A stretch of DNA of 64,000 nucleotides from Rugalucina vietnamica (GCA_964017185.1 OZ024876.1:928001-992000), one strand, 5' to 3'; counted from the first letter of the stretch, positions 10,424 to 22,282 are shown. The notes: a model not told the origin generated them from the letters alone. Translations and numbers: made by a program.

Positions 10424-11407
10424 ATGTTCCAACAAATAGTTCTCCCGTACATTCTTGTACTGATAAAGGTATCGACAGCCTTAGACAGGAACGCCTATAT
10501 GGTCCTGTCAACAAAGATTCAAGGTGTCAGTATGGAAGTGGATTTTCTAAGGAACGAGATGAGTTCTACGAAGGAAAAACTTGAAAGCATTGAAGATGTG
10601 CTAGAGAATGAAAAAGGCCGTATTTTCAATTCTTCTTATTGCGGTAAAACGGCGGGCAAACAAGATGAAAATGAAGAAGGATCTTCTGGAACTACCTCTG
10701 AGGTACATTACTATATGAATGTCATGAGAACCGCCTGGAAAAGTGAGAAAAGACGCGCCAGGGATTTAGAAGCTAAAATAAATCAAGAACTAGTACAAAA
10801 CAACGGAGCAGTCACTGACCTTAGGACAGATACTGAACGAGATATAGAAAGTATGAAAGAAACTTTGGATAATACTTCAGAAAAGGTCGGTGAAATTTCC
10901 CGTAGACTAGATACCGTCGAATCCGATATTAAGAACTTGCAAAATGACCAGGCCCAGTTGAGGACATATCTACAAGCAGACAGATTGAAGATGGACAAAC
11001 TAGAGTTAGACTTTCAAAAACAACAACAAGAGTTAACATCTCTGAATGAAGAGTTAAAATCAACCAGAGCAGAGCTTTCTGGCACGAAGGCAGACATAAA
11101 TGGAAAGTTCCATACACTTAAAAATCAAGTTGCTGATCGGGAGAAGTGCCAGTCAGGAAAAGATGTTGGTGCTCATTCGTTCCCCTCAAGATCATTTCCA
11201 TACACGGTCACGGTCAGGTTCAATCCGCCATTCAAAAAGACGCCAGCGTTTGTTTACGGTACCGTGGTCCTAGACGCAACTGGTCACACCCGATATAATG
11301 CAGATCTGCAGGAACTTACGAATGAACAGTTTACAATCTCAATGATAACTTGGTCTAACTACTATCTCTGGGGTGCTAGAGTTAGCTGGATGGCTTGTCC
11401 GAAATAA
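10424..11407 (+). CDS. Secreted coiled-coil H-type lectin domain protein
   Basis: A single-exon frame of 327 residues. Residues 1-19 (MFQQIVLPYILVLIKVSTA) look like a signal peptide. Residues 30-240 are rich in charged heptads (KEKLESIEDVLENEK, GEISRRLDTVESDIKNLQ), indicating a long coiled coil that would multimerise the protein. From Cys242 the sequence turns into an H-type lectin fold (about 255-325): YTVTVRFNPPF, TPAFVYGTVVLDA, TISMITWSNYY and a terminal WGARVSWMACPK match the family's F..PF, P.V...LD, F.....TW and V.W.A pattern. The fold binds carbohydrate, often GalNAc, in snail agglutinins and discoidins; the ligand here is unknown. Stop TAA at 11405 and AATAAA at 11455 give a short 3' UTR. 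A role in innate recognition is inference. Confidence 0.85.
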   Translation: MFQQIVLPYILVLIKVSTALDRNAYMVLSTKIQGVSMEVDFLRNEMSSTKEKLESIEDVLENEKGRIFNSSYCGKTAGKQDENEEGSSGTTSEVHYYMNVMRTAWKSEKRRARDLEAKINQELVQNNGAVTDLRTDTERDIESMKETLDNTSEKVGEISRRLDTVESDIKNLQNDQAQLRTYLQADRLKMDKLELDFQKQQQELTSLNEELKSTRAELSGTKADINGKFHTLKNQVADREKCQSGKDVGAHSFPSRSFPYTVTVRFNPPFKKTPAFVYGTVVLDATGHTRYNADLQELTNEQFTISMITWSNYYLWGARVSWMACPK

Positions 11408-11597
11408 TACAAACAAAATACTAAAAGAATCACAAGACTGGACTGATGAAGATGAATAAATGGCCAAAGGTGCCTGTCCAAAATAATACGGACGCAGGAT
11501 TCGAACGCGTACAAAAAAGACAAATTTTAGATCGTGTTCATTTTCAAGAGAAAATGCATGCATAATTCATTAATAAATGAAATACAAAATTGCAAAA

Positions 11598-11793
11598 TGA
11601 GCCGCGTCATGTGCCTATGCGAAAACAAATGCACAGATCAGCTTCGCAGTACCTTTGATTTCGCTACTCGGATAGTACAAATCCTTTTCTACTCATATCC
11701 AAAATTTCAAGCTTCTAGCCATCTTCTGTGACTGTACAGGCGGGTCAAACCTGGTCGGAAAGCCCGAAGACCATTTTTTCGCGTCGCGGCTCA
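11598..11793. mobile_element. Family A MITE
   Basis: Starts TGAGCCGCGTCATG and ends GCGTCGCGGCTCA; part of the left arm is deleted. It lies about 190 bp downstream of the lectin stop codon. Confidence 0.8.
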
Positions 11794-11844
11794 AATAATA
11801 CAACATATTACAGGAGCCACCAGACTGGTCTGGTCTGCTGGAAT

Positions 11845-12060
11845 GTTTATGTTACGAGGGTCATTCAAGAACTAATGACAATGATTCATAAAAATTTATT
11901 CTTAATACTTGTGTGATTCAAATATAGCATCAATCAAATTTGAACATGTGTTTTCTTGAATCGCTTCTCTAAAAGTTTGCTACGATGCCACTTCTGTGGT
12001 TGCTAAGCAACCAAACAGTGCAAAATAAACGACCTTGGACGCGACACCCTGTTGTTTATA
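11845..12060 (+). mobile_element. Possible mariner 5' end (remnant)
   Basis: TTACGAGGGTCATTCAAGAA resembles the terminal repeat of mariner elements. No transposase frame follows, so at most this is a truncated or deleted copy. Confidence 0.35.
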
Positions 12061-12217
12061 AAAGCTAGTACTTTTCTGGATGGAAGATACGTATCTTGAG
12101 GCTATTAACAGCATTTCATGAGGATTAAATATGTATTTGTTCTAAGCATTATCATCAATGGTATTGTTCACAGTGAGACTGTATGGAAGGCAAAAGCAGT
12201 CAAAAGTCCCATTTTTA

Positions 12218-12770
12218 AATGAAATAGACAAAATAAAAATGAACTAATTCATTTTCAAATAAAATAAACCGTTATAACACATAAAACAAACGAAAATCAC
12301 ACAAAACAATTACTTATGTGAAACAGACCAATTCATTTAAAAACCAAACAATCAACTTCGCCAAATGGGACAACTTGAAATCAAACGTTTCACAAACCAA
12401 ACAATTGATTCTGAAATAAACCCATCTTTAAATGAAACAGGCAAAGTAGAAATGAACTAATTCATTTTCAAATAAAACAAACCGTAATATCTCATAAAAC
12501 GAGCGAAAATGACACAAAACAATTCCTAATGTGAAACGGACCAATTCATTTCAAAATAAGAAGACAAAGTAGAAATGAACTAATTCATTTTCAAATAAAA
12601 TAAACCGTTATATCACATAAAACAACCGGAAAGGACACAAAACAATTACTTATGTGAAACAGACCAATTTATTTTAAAACCAAACAATCAACTTCGCCAA
12701 ATGGGACAACTTGAAATCAAACGAAAGAAACGTTTCCCAAACCAAACAATTGATTCTGAAATAAACCTAT
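12218..12770. repeat. Imperfect tandem A-rich repeat
   Basis: The phrase GAACTAATTCATTTTCAAAT occurs near 12240, 12456 and 12577, with flanking blocks (ACCAAACAATCAACTTCGCC; ACCAAACAATTGATTCTGAA) repeated in the same order. This gives about two and a half copies with spacings of 216 and 121 bp. Confidence 0.8.
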
Positions 12771-12894
12771 CCGGTAATAAAAAAGGTGCAGGTCAAACGA
12801 AATACCGAAAAATCGAATATTAATAAAATGGACCCGAGTCATTTCGGCCCAAAACGACTTACTTGGAAAACGTCAAAGTCTCATCATGATCGAA

Positions 12895-12906
12895 CATCAT
12901 CATCAT

Positions 12907-12939
<33 letters not shown>

Positions 12940-12958
12940 TATCATCATCATCATCAAC
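12895..12958. repeat. (CAT)n microsatellite
   Basis: About 20 CAT triplets with a few interruptions. A G homopolymer of about 14-16 nt follows at 13107-13122. Confidence 0.95.
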
Positions 12959-13229
12959 ATACGGGTTGTAACATGTCTGCAAAGTACTGAAAAGAAGTAC
13001 TGAAAGTTATTCAGCAAACATGTCAAAATGTTGACGGAATCATGGAATGACGGAATCACGGAAAGGCTGAAAACAGTATACCCCACTAAAACTTCTTTTG
13101 TGGGGGAGGGGGGGGGGGGGGGCATATGATAATTATATTTGATTGGCTGCAGGGGCGGGCATCATAAATGGTACATTTTCGAGATAAAAAAACTACTTAA
13201 AAGTTTCTTCTTAGAAATGGTAAAAGGGA

Positions 13230-13870
13230 TCAGAAGTAATCAGTCAGCTGGAAATGACGCAATCAGGACTAAATTCCCACCCCGAGGTGCAAATAAATAA
13301 ACTGAGAATCAGGCACATAAACAAAGAGAACATACCGTATGTTGATTAAGCAGCTACTTCCCCCAGCTGGTCACTCTACTCCTCGGGCTTAATATAAGAA
13401 AACGTACAGAAGGTACAAAGAGCACAAAAATCCAACACCAAAACCTTAAAACCGCAAAGGAACGGTCAGTAAATATAAAATGCTGTGGATGGGGGTGGGC
13501 TTATTGATCTCACGGACCAAACCTGGCCCTCCGCTTCTGCAGAGGTTCATAACCGTTTTTCCAACTGCTTGGTCCTCGTTGTAAATCTCTTAACTATTCA
13601 ATGAATCACCCTGGATGGACAACTAAATTATGACAAACGACATTATTGATCGAAACGAGGGCTTGGAGTATACTAGTCTTTGTATCGATTATCCTGTTTA
13701 GGATGCAAATTTACAGATTTTCGATTTTCTCTGTGGCTCCATGTTGCCAAATTTATAGGGTCACTGAAGAGGCTCATGAAGCCGAAACCGCGGTATGGCC
13801 CATCATATTTCTCATGAATATGCTCACTGCTCTTAAAGGATCTCAGTGTTTTTATTCACAGAAACAATAC
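13230..13870. repeat. Family C and family I fragments
   Basis: 13230-13640 matches family C in blocks (GAAATGACGCAATCAGGACT; ACTATTCAATGAATCACC). 13725-13870 matches family I (CCAAATTTATAGGGTCACTG; GAAACCGCGGTATGGCCCAT). The 130-codon frame here lies inside these repeats and is not a gene. Confidence 0.65.
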
Positions 13871-14464
13871 GTTGCCAGGCAACTGGAGGTCAGTGGAAAG
13901 CCTGTACTTTGTCTGCATGTTACTGAGATTCAAGTTAGCCGCTACGTAAATTTACTTCTTAATACCACTCAGGTAAGAATGTTGGTTGCTATAGCAATAT
14001 TTCGTCTAAATAGACTTACAATGGAAAATACCATTTAGCCATAGCTGTTACTCGGATGGGTTTTGTGGACATGAACCTCTTGGATCGATTTTGGTGTACA
14101 ATTTGCGTTGACTTCAACAGCATAAAGTGTAAAATAAGCACTCTGAACACAGCACATGGGAAATAGCTCAAGTGTCTAGGAAATAAACAAGTGGGTACAT
14201 TTGGTATGCAGGGTCTGTAATTTCCAAAAAGGTGGCTACTCGGACTACGAACTACGTACATTTGATTTGAAAATACATATATTTAGAAATTATCACTTAT
14301 TTTCACTTACAATAGAGACGCAAAAAAAAGCCATACGAACTTCCGATAGGCGGAGTGTTTTATATCACAGAAGGCCGTCAACTCAGCCATAGGGATCTTC
14401 AAAAAAAAAATAAAATAAAATAAAAAAAAAAAAAACGGTTTCAAAAATACACGTATATGAAAAG

Positions 14465-14880
14465 GTACAAGTAGGCAACGATCAGGAAAAGGCGCAATCA
14501 GAAGAAGATTCCCACTCCAAAAACTGAGGCGGGAAAAACCCAAACTAACAATAAGGTACTTATACCATGAAAATATTTCGTAAGCCGAAAAGTTTGTTTT
14601 TTTTCTGAAAGGACATAGTCAGTATTCTAGGAGCAATCTTGATGTTATATGCAAATAGACCTTTAACCCATTTTTATTGAATAGACTTTCCCAATATTAT
14701 CATTTGGCTGAGTACATTGTCAATTTTAGGGATGTTAGGAGTGAATTTTAATTTTTATCCCATTTTTCGATGAAATTCCTCTAAGCAAACAGAATAGCCC
14801 TAGATGGGACGCCGCGTTCTGCGACGTCGCATCTGGGGCTATGCCGTTTGCCAAAAAGGCCGCCAGGCTAATATGAGTTT
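14465..14880. repeat. Family C fragment and family H MITE
   Basis: 14465-14600 begins with GTAGGCAACGATCAGGAAAA and matches family C. 14668-14880 is a full family H copy with the core AATAGCCCTAGATGGGACGC / GCGACGTCGCATCTGGGGCT. Confidence 0.7.
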
Positions 14881-15379
14881 AAACACAAAAGAAATATAAT
14901 TGCTATGCAGTGCCATCTCATTTTGTCACTAGTTTTCAAGTCTGTTTCGATAAGTAACAGTTTGATGTATCGTTTACGTTTATACATTGTATATATAGAA
15001 TTCTTCAAAATTTTCCTTCTTCCGTGCAAAATGATTGTAGAAAAAATCCAGTTGCTCTTAGTGGTAATACATGTACTGGTTTTGTATAGCTTGTGATTTC
15101 AAACCGGATGTGATGCTTTTATTGTTTAGTTGATTTTGTATACGTTTAAGAAACTTCAAGTCATGCAACTCTATCTCAAATTGTTACACTACTTCGTCAC
15201 GAGATCAGTCTGTCTTCGCAATTAAGACAAGCCCAACGTAAAAAAGACTGTATGATTCCATATTCATTTGCTACTTCAATACGAATTTAGTCGCTGAACG
15301 ATTGACTTTACTGCAGTGTCCTGTTTAAATTTGTTGCACGCATGGTGACAGTTTTCGTTGTTTGCTACGATTTGTTTAT
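14881..15379. other. 3' flank of the KY-like gene
   Basis: No element recognised. A minus-strand AATAAA lies at 15118-15123, about 260 nt past the stop codon of the KY-like gene, and is a plausible polyadenylation signal. Confidence 0.45.
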
Positions 15380-18300
15380 CTAAGCCACACAGAATTTATA
15401 TTGTCCATCCAGATTTCCAGCCTCCTCTCTCGATCCATATACCGTTATAGCAAATCCGCTCTCTGGTGTTGTTATAGTTGTTTCAAATTCGTCTCCAATC
15501 TTTTCCATTGGATGTTTCTGAACTGTCATTCTCGCCAATAATGGAGACTTAAACCTCATCTTCACCACTGTGTTCGGTAGTAATGGTTTCCCAAGCGGCT
15601 CAAGGACCTCACATTCATCTACAAGCGCCCGTGGAAATGCTTTCGGATATGGATTTCGCCTGATCTCGTCCTGTCCGTGTGGGACTGTACAATTTAGGAT
15701 GTACTGGAACAGAATGGGCATGTTATCTGTCTTCTCCTCTGTTCGCTTCTCGCCGAATATCTTCAGTCTGTAAAGACCACCTTTCTGTGGTTTTACTTTA
15801 ATAGCGATGCCGTCCGGTGTTCTGTAAGCATAGCAGTAGTTGAGCTCCTCGTACAAAATGTTGTCTTCTTTTCTGTAGAATTTCAATGAGAGATTTGCTG
15901 TCTTGGGCTCCGCTTCTCTTAGAGTTATCTCCACCTCATCGTTGAATCTCACGATACAGTCTTTGTGAGAGGCTGGTAGCAGTCCTATTTCAAAAGCTGT
16001 AGGTTCAATATTCAGCAGTCTGTTGAATTTCTCCAGTGACAATGGTTGTTTCAGCAGTTGCCATTTCAAACTCTCCTCCAGGTTGCCATCTTGGTACGGG
16101 AAATGGGAGATGGCGAACTCATCCGGGTCTGTCAGAAAGTAGAAATCCCTGAATCCCGGCTTGTATTCTTTGTCTTGCATCGTACCGGCTCCCCATGTGG
16201 AGTCAATAAGAAACCAGTTGTCACGGATAAAGACAGCGTTCCAGGCGTGGTTTGTCTTTGTGATGGTGGTGAAAGGGTGTTCGGGCGTGTAGCTGTAGCC
16301 TTTAGAGAATCCGCTGATCTTTTTACAGGAGATATCCGCAAGTCTGAAAAACAGGTGTATAAAAGTAAAAGTAGGCAATGATCAGGAAATGGCGCAATCA
16401 GAAAGAATTTCCCACTCCAAAAACCGAGTTTGAGAAAAACTAAATTAATAATCAGGTACTTATACTAAGAAAGCATATTGTAAGCCGAATGGGCAGCCAT
16501 TTTCCAATTAGGTAGCCACTCAGTTACCCAAACTTAATTAAAAATATGAAAACATACATAAGGTGGTAAGAGCACAAAACTTCAACACCAAGACATAAAA
16601 CAATAAGAACCACCACCGAAGTATCGCCTTGGAACGACCAATAACATAAAATTACTGGCGGGCTCAAATCGATTTTACAGGTACCTAACCTCACCCTCAA
16701 CTTCTACAGTGGTTCACAACATTTAGTTAGTTGTTCGGTCCTCGTGGTGAATCTCTAACTAGTCAATGAATCATCAAGTACAAACAAATAAATCATGATT
16801 ACCACGATTATGAATAAAAAACGAGGACTCACAGATTGAGTAAGCTGCCCGACGATGGAGATCCCTGGGCTCCCAATAACTTACTAACTCCGGAGCAAAA
16901 GAAAAACACCATTTGAACCACGGTGGGCCAAGCAACAGTCAAGAAGCTCCGGCCCAAACCAACAAAATGAATAGCTTTAAGTATGGGCCATCATAGAGTC
17001 TGACGCCCGACCTACCGGCATGCAGTTAAAGAAGGCAGCATCAACCATAATTGGGTTAAACACTAAGCATGCAGACTGCCGCATAACATTTAAGTTATTT
17101 CCTATACGCCTGTAACGTATAAAAAAAATTCTGAACTGAAAAGATAAATCATTCCTTCCTATAAGTTTCTTAAATTTGTAAACCAAGTCACCATAAAATT
17201 CTGGTTCCAAAACACCTGACTCCCCGAAAATGAAAACATGATAATGATGGATGAGCCCACTCGTCGGTAAAGCTAAAACATTAATACAGTGTTCATGACG
17301 AAAATCTTCCAATTCAATATACAGAGATTTTTTTCAGCTGTAAAAGTTGAGAAATTTAATATTTTTGCTCAAAACTTAGATCGCAGGTACCCGTTACCTC
17401 ACCTAGGCGGTTTCAACGAGTAACCACAATATATGTTTTGAGCAAAAATGAGAAAAATAGGTATACACCTGCATACCGCAGTTTTACTAGAACTATATAA
17501 AAGTGGGAATTAAGGGGGTAAATATTACACGGACATGTTTTCCTGGTGTAAGGGTCAACTTTCTTTTGTGTTTAAGTATACTACAGTGTTAAAGGTTTTC
17601 TCTTACTTGCACATCTCTACCAAAACATTGGCATATCCTTGACAGACTGACTTCCCTGACATCAACACAGACTCAGCGTCACATGGGGCCTTCTCTCCTC
17701 TCTCGAAATAACCATCTACGTCATAGCTGATGAAAAATAACGGAATTCGTGAGTGCGTCCACAGTAAGACATTTTAACCCGGATCAGTCTGGTCCGAATC
17801 ACATTGCCTATAGTGTGAACGCACCCTGACATGCACATTTGGTACATAAAATTCTTTATAGTAATCATAATTATTGTCATACATACATACATCTGTCAAC
17901 ATGATTGGTCGAAAGCACTTTGGCATATCTTGACCATCTCCATTTTGACAGTCATGGGCGGATCCAGAGGGGGGACAGGGGGTCCGGACCCCCTGGAATT
18001 GCCAGATTAATAATTTTTGCCATGTTGAAATTTTCCGTCAGACCCCCTTCTGAGAATTTGGACCCCCTCCCCCCTCCCACCGCCCCGGAGAAAATTTTCT
18101 GGATCCGCGCATGACAGTAGCACAGATTGTGTCGCACAACAACTCGCCTTGGTCAGAATACAATTTCACATTTGATATAGCTTTGATGTTGCTTAACGTT
18201 CCAGTAAAAACATTTTGTATCTTGAGATTGTAAGGTACGTTTAGCCGACTTTGAGATACATGTGACACCCGATCCATTACAGATTCATGCAACGATTGGC

Positions 18301-18560
18301 TATTACTTTTTTCTGCTATGCCAAATCAAGACTTTCTAATTGATATAAAACAACAAAAAAACTCCAAATACAGAAACAATGAGACAACAAAATGTTGACA
18401 TTGTAAACCTGATATTGTTAGCTATCCAGACGTAGAATGCCCTGACGTTGTGTAGAGGATCACTGGACGGTTGTCTCAGGTAGTAGACTAGGTCAGCCAG
18501 GTTCTTCCGCAGATCAGTGTGTGCCTGTGTAACAGAGGTAAAGAAAGTGAAAATAAGCAA

Positions 18561-18602
<42 letters not shown>

Positions 18603-20078
18603 GTCAGTCTCAAACTTTAGAGTAGACTACGCGCTGGCGCGGTGACAATAACAATAGCGGATAAGCCAACCATCGAATTTTGGGACACCTGCTGGAGCGG
18701 TATCTGTAGCAGAACTACCCATGCATAAGACCTAAGCTTTAGCGCCATCCTCAAATTACGAAAACGTATCCATGTTATATACAGATTTTTCCGAAGTTGT
18801 AACATTTGATAATTTTCAGTAGAAAAAATTGTATATTTTTACTATTTTAGCTCAAAACATTAATTGTGGATACGCGTTAGAGCGAGGTGGTCCTAACGAG
18901 TACTCACAATGTATGTTTTGGATCAAAAATAAGAAAATTAGGTACATCCCAATGATCCCTGCAAACCCCAGTTCTTCTATATCAGGGGGGTATATATTGC
19001 ACGGACATGTTTTCCTGATGGAAGACATTTCACCAGTGACAATATTTCTAAATAAAATTTGATAATATAAATATAAATCGTTATCTTGAAATCTAAACTG
19101 CTGCTCAAACAAAGAAGAAGAAACCATAGCAACTTACTTTCTTAGCATGCTCATCAACAAAAGTAAAGTCCTCATCCTTGAGTAGTTGTTTCCTGGTTAC
19201 AGTGGGTGCTGTGGGCTCTGGTACCCCGTCTTCGTCTACGTCTCTGATCTCGACCTAAACACACATGCAAAAGACGGACATGCAAGACATACAGCATATA
19301 GCCATATATACAACACAATTATCAATGTATTCTCTGGCGGGTCCCGTGGTTGAGTGGTTAAGAGCGCTGATCATTCGATCATCTCACCGCTGTGTCTTGT
19401 GTGGATTCGAGCCCCACACGGGACACATATGAGACAAGCCAAGTTCTGCTTGCGGGTGTGCAAGGTGATTTTTCTCGGGGGTTCCCCTGTTTTCGTCCCA
19501 CCTACTGACTGGCCCGTCTCATGTGAGCTAAAAAAATCTTGAAAGGGACGTTAAACTGAATTAAAAAAATGTTTGTTTTTTTTTTCTTTTTATTTGGATT
19601 ACGGCACTTACCATTGAGTATATGACTATTTATTAAAATACCTGTATATTTCGAGCTAAACCACTTCACTCAACGTTACTCCGGAAAAAGACACGTCAGA
19701 CGTGTAGTAAACTTACAGCTGATATCAGCGATTTTTTGCGCAGTATACAGTATAGATATTATTCAAAAGCCTCGTGCATTCTTCTGACTGGCCACAGCCT
19801 GAGACTTCGTTAGTTTAACATCATCGTTAATACCTCAACTCGTTAAGTAAATGCCGACTACATAAGCAAATACACTGCTATTAACAATATCAACAAAAAA
19901 TAACAGTCTATTTGCAATATTCGTGTTTGAAACATTAACAAATCGGAGAACACCATAACATGTTTTCACAAGATGTTGGTTCGCGTCTCACCTTATTCGA
20001 GGTTGAACCATCATCCTGGTCTGTCATTAGTTTCTCTACAGTTGTTGTGGTGGTCTTCTTGGATGAACCACACCCCAT
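15380..20078 (-). CDS. Kyphoscoliosis peptidase-like transglutaminase-fold protein
   Basis: Five exons (minus strand): 19992-20078, 19138-19254, 18409-18524, 17607-17726, 15380-16343. All borders are GT-AG and in phase, giving 467 residues and a stop. The N-terminus MGCGSSKK is a textbook myristoylation site (Gly2, Ser6) with Cys3 for palmitoylation, so the protein probably sits on membranes. A transglutaminase-like domain spans about 70-215 with catalytic residues in the expected order: Cys135 in SVCQGYANV, His179 in TNHAWNAV and Asp194 in FLIDSTWG. The rest (about 215-467) looks like the beta-rich KY C-terminal region. In vertebrates KY acts in muscle cytoskeleton upkeep, and relatives occur widely in invertebrates. 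Introns carry family B, C and F repeats. The gene is divergent from the thioester gene, with about 3.9 kb between the start codons. Confidence 0.9.
16365..17115. repeat. Family C repeat, longest copy
   Basis: Begins AAAGTAGGCAATGATCAGGA right after the exon 5 acceptor of the KY-like gene and runs about 750 bp. Its second half matches 1330-1700 (GAGTCTGACGCC; GCAGTTAAAGAAGGCAGCAT). Confidence 0.75.
17330..17550. mobile_element. Family B MITE
   Basis: Diverged copy in the KY-like intron before exon 5: ACTATATAAAAGTGGG near 17490 and ATTACACGGACATGTTTTC at its right end. Confidence 0.75.
17953..18114. mobile_element. Family F inverted-repeat MITE
   Basis: Begins ATGGGCGGATCCAGAGGGGG and ends TTTCTGGATCCGCGCATG; the two halves are inverted copies. 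A half copy interrupts the LINE at about 32188-32290. Confidence 0.8.
18568..18600. repeat. (AG)n microsatellite
   Basis: About 15 AG units in the KY-like intron between exons 2 and 3. A 45-bp inverted fragment of family L (TAGAGTAGACTACGCGCTGG) follows at 18606-18650. Confidence 0.9.
18757..19018. mobile_element. Family B MITE
   Basis: In the KY-like intron between exons 2 and 3: ACGAAAACGTATCCATGTTA at the left, CACGGACATGTTTTCCTGAT at the right, core partly deleted. Confidence 0.75.
19334..19570 (+). mobile_element. tRNA-derived SINE
   Basis: tRNA-like head (GGTCCCGTGGTTGAGTGG) with a B box at GGATTCGAGCC. The tail region contains AAAGGGACGTTAAACTGAAT and ends in an A-run. The same 3' phrase (GACGTTAAAC) occurs in the SINE at 21296-21660, so the two share a tail and perhaps a LINE partner. 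It lies in intron 1 of the KY-like gene. Confidence 0.75.
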
Positions 20079-20114
20079 GACAATAATGGTAACCACGGTA
20101 ACCACCTACATAAT

Positions 20115-20341
20115 TGAGCCATGTCATGAGAAAACCAACATCTGACATATGCGAAAACAAAGGCGCAGTTCATCTTCGCAGTGACTCAGTGCAAAGCTAA
20201 TCAGCGCCACGGATACTGCAATCCTTCTTCTATATATTATCCGAAATTTCAAGCTTCTAGCCTAATTCTGTCGCTGCAAAGGCCGGTTTGTGTCAGACCT
20301 GGTCGGAAATACCGATGCTCGGTTTCTCACGTCGCGGCTCA
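20115..20341. mobile_element. Family A MITE
   Basis: TGAGCCATGTCATGAGAAAA at the left and CACGTCGCGGCTCA at the right. It lies 37 bp upstream of the KY-like start codon on that gene's 5' side, so it could sit in its promoter or 5' UTR. Confidence 0.85.
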
Positions 20342-20914
20342 TATATAATACCGAACGAGTTACTTGCATAATGTAACCATGATTTATGGTAACATGATAT
20401 AAATTTAAATTAGCGTTCCTTTTTCATTGTGTTTTAGGTAACAAATACGTGCAATTTAACAGTGCTATTACATTTGCGGTCTTATTTGAAAAACTTCAAC
20501 ATTGCGCACAGACAGACAAGTATACCAGTACTCAGTTGTAGTACTTAGCACAGACAAGTACTCATAGTGGTAATTAGTGGTAATGGCCGCCCGTTACTAC
20601 TTGTAGTGTTTCTTAAATCGTACCTGTCGTAGTATGGTGCATTGAACGAAAACGCATAATAGTTTGGACAAACGTGGAAAATTCCATGAATGAACAGATG
20701 CATAACAATTATATTTCTTTCAGATATACATATACTATAAACATCACAATACCAGTCTCTGTGTCAGACATATGATTCAAACTCACTTGAGAATGTAACG
20801 CGACGTCTGATTGGATAACGTAAAAAAAATGCGTATACATATTCCGCAACATCGCTTGTACGAGTACGTATTGTCGTGGTTATAGGTCACTTGTGACGCT
20901 CCTGTTTCGCGAAA

Positions 20915-21780
20915 AACAACTTGTTGCCAAATCTATAGAGTCACTGAAGAGGCTTAAGCGAAACCGCGGTATGGCCCATCCCCTTTCTTATTAATATGTT
21001 CACTGCTCTTAAAAGGTCTCAGTTTTATTTTTATTTCCTATTACTGCAGCTGGTGTTGTGCCGTGTGGTGGCACAAAAAGTCTTCCCGTACATTATCCAT
21101 AGTGCAGACTATATTTTCCTTTTAGTCCTTTGAGATCAGCGAGGGTACTCTTAGAAGTCAGAAAATCATTATCCGTTTAGATTCATTTTCGAACCAACGT
21201 TTAATATATTTGGCCCCATTTGGAGTGACTAGTCTTTGTATCGACTACCCTGCTGAAAGATACAAAATACAGTAATTCTCTTTGGCTCAATGTTGTTTGT
21301 TTGTTTGTTCGGGTTTAACGTCGCTTTCAAACATTATCTGTCATATCACGACGGTGTCTGGTTGTGACAGGGAGCTCAATGCTCACTTTTATAGTGCTGC
21401 CTCACTGTGGTATCAGACCCCAGACACTTTATACCTTCAGCCAGCCACAAAGAGTGCAAGTGCAAAGGTGCATATGTGACACTCCAGTCACATTATACTG
21501 ACACCGGAGCGACCAGTCCTAGCACTACCCCGAAAATCCGAGTTCCAAGCGGGGAGCAACTAGTGCCATTGTTAACGACTTTGGTATGTTGCGGCCCGGG
21601 ATCGAACCCGGTACCTCCCGAACTCGGAGCGGACACTCTACCTACTGAGCTACCGAGGCCGGTTTGGCTCAATGTTGCTAAATCTATAGGATCACTGAAT
21701 AGGCTTTAGTGGCCGAAACCGCGGTAGGGCCCATCCGCTTTCTCATTAATATGTTTACTGCTTTTAAATGGTCTCAGTTT
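20915..21780. repeat. Family I repeat interrupted by a SINE
   Basis: 20915-21190 and 21660-21780 are family I segments. The second starts again with CTCAATGTTGCTAAATCTAT, a repeat of the first block. A SINE with target duplications lies between (21296-21660). Confidence 0.65.
21296..21660 (-). mobile_element. tRNA-derived SINE with target-site duplication
   Basis: Minus-strand element: tRNA-like head (GGCCTCGGTAGCTCAGTAGG; B box GGGTTCGATCCC) near 21590-21660, and a 3' end with GACGTTAAAC followed by a CAAA-type tail at 21296-21310. The flanks TGGCTCAATGTTG before 21296 and after 21663 are direct repeats of 13-14 bp, the signature of target-primed reverse transcription. Confidence 0.9.
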
Positions 21781-22278
21781 TATTTTTATTTGTATATTTA
21801 TTTTATAAACAATAAATTTGAATATAAATTATGTGCGAAAAAAAAAAATATTTTTAACAAGAGGATTTCTTCTACTATTAACAATTTGCAATGCCGTGTA
21901 TTAATCCTGCAGTTCTAATATATACTTAATGCTAAGAAAATATAGTTTAGTTTAACTAACAAATTTAATTATTCTTACCCTTTTCCAATGCACTATTTGG
22001 AATAACTAAAGTAACTTTTGGATGTATAAATGTTGATGGGTGATAAACATTTGCTTTGTTGTCTGGGTTTGCATGCAGTGGTTCCGCCTTTTCCATGTTT
22101 CTTCCAATGTTTGTATGCTGTAACGATACATCTTACAATGTTAAATGCAAAATATAAACAAAATGTAAGGGTTGTGTTTGTTCGCCTTAATTCTAAATAT
22201 ACCATGATTTATCCCGATGACAGTCTTTCAATTTTATCAGGTTTCGCATACATTTATGGTACATACGTATATATAGTG
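21781..22278. other. Non-coding stretch, nothing recognised
   Basis: AT-rich. Short open frames exist on both strands but none shows a protein family, and the sequence leads straight into the MITE at 22283. Confidence 0.4.
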
Positions 22279-22282
22279 ATAA

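Noticed and set aside
10424..11407. C1q-domain protein
   Set aside because: Coiled coil plus C-terminal beta domain suggested C1q at first, but the terminal 70 residues fit the H-type lectin pattern (TW and V.W.A) and lack C1q landmarks.
13646..14038. 130-codon frame
   Set aside because: It overlaps family I and C repeats, and similar sequence occurs at 20930 and 21700 without the frame.
21590..21665. Functional tRNA gene on the minus strand
   Set aside because: The head looks tRNA-like, but it continues into a SINE body with a CAAA tail and target duplications.
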